Source of the DNA: Dickeya poaceiphila
Lineage (GTDB): Bacteria; Pseudomonadota; Gammaproteobacteria; Enterobacterales; Enterobacteriaceae
Length of the DNA stretch: 64,000 bases
Direction of reading: 5' to 3'
Assembly: GCF_007858975.2 (NCBI RefSeq)
Contig: NZ_CP042220.2
Span: 1,364,001 to 1,428,000, forward strand
Within the stretch, counting starts at the first letter, position 1; every line of letters begins with the position of its first letter. Position numbers and translations under genes: made by a program. Positions 35,024 to 64,000 of this stretch are shown here, piece after piece. A model generated the notes under the pieces. The model was not told where the DNA came from and made no database searches. It was given only the letters and a program-made list of their open reading frames with translations.

Positions 35024-64000
<28,977 letters not shown>

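Overview
The window looks like chromosomal DNA of a gamma-proteobacterium of the order Enterobacterales, most likely a soft-rot plant pathogen close to Dickeya. I infer this from a Klebsiella-type nas nitrate assimilation operon, an enterobacterial palindromic repeat, E. coli-like housekeeping proteins and a very large peptide synthetase locus. No rRNA or marker gene is present, so the genus is an inference.

Layout. (1) 0.3-3.3 kb: a three-gene gtr-type O-antigen glucosylation cassette (flippase GtrA, bactoprenol glucosyltransferase GtrB, large membrane glucosyltransferase). (2) 3.5-16.0 kb: nitrate/nitrite assimilation. The regulator NasR is followed by a 480-bp control region holding an NtrC-type site, a textbook sigma-54 promoter, a leader hairpin and an intrinsic terminator. 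Then come the nitrate-binding protein (frameshifted), permease, ATPase, a NasC-NirB-NirD fusion, nitrate reductase NasA and a siroheme uroporphyrinogen methyltransferase. (3) 16.0-16.6 kb: an FMN reductase on the minus strand. (4) 16.9-22.9 kb: an AT-rich island flanked by a truncated and a complete copy of an Arg/Lys/Orn-type binding protein gene. It carries six overlapping genes: thymidylate synthase-like (d)CMP hydroxymethylase, DUF84 NTPase, YjjG-like HAD phosphatase, amidohydrolase, PurN-like formyltransferase and MFS exporter. The first three each have a one-base frameshift in an A or T run. (5) 23.0-31.0 kb: binding protein, methionine-type aminotransferase with an upstream ArgR box, LysR regulator, MccF-like LD-carboxypeptidase, chemoreceptor and gamma-glutamyltransferase. 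(6) 31.2-32.5 kb: an RhlB-like glycosyltransferase, followed by a palindromic repeat element. (7) 33.3-64.0 kb: a PvdE/SyrD-type ABC exporter preceded by a giant non-ribosomal peptide synthetase gene read from right to left. It runs off the window edge; 9,658 residues are visible, with nine A domains (the first incomplete) and tandem thioesterases.

How it fits together. The nas block is a self-contained nitrate-to-ammonium pathway under nitrogen limitation (sigma-54/NtrC) and nitrate (NasR antitermination) control; the solute-binding subunit appears broken. The synthetase and exporter form a peptide-production locus. Reading the specificity pockets by eye, the C-terminal part of the product is D-Ser, D-Asn, unknown (D), Gln, Gln, Pro-like, D-Gln, aromatic-like (D), Thr, released by tandem TEs, probably as a cyclic depsipeptide or lipopeptide. 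The AT-rich island is the best candidate for an undescribed small-molecule pathway: two folate-dependent one-carbon enzymes, nucleotide phosphatases, a deaminase-type amidohydrolase and an exporter suggest an exported modified pyrimidine.
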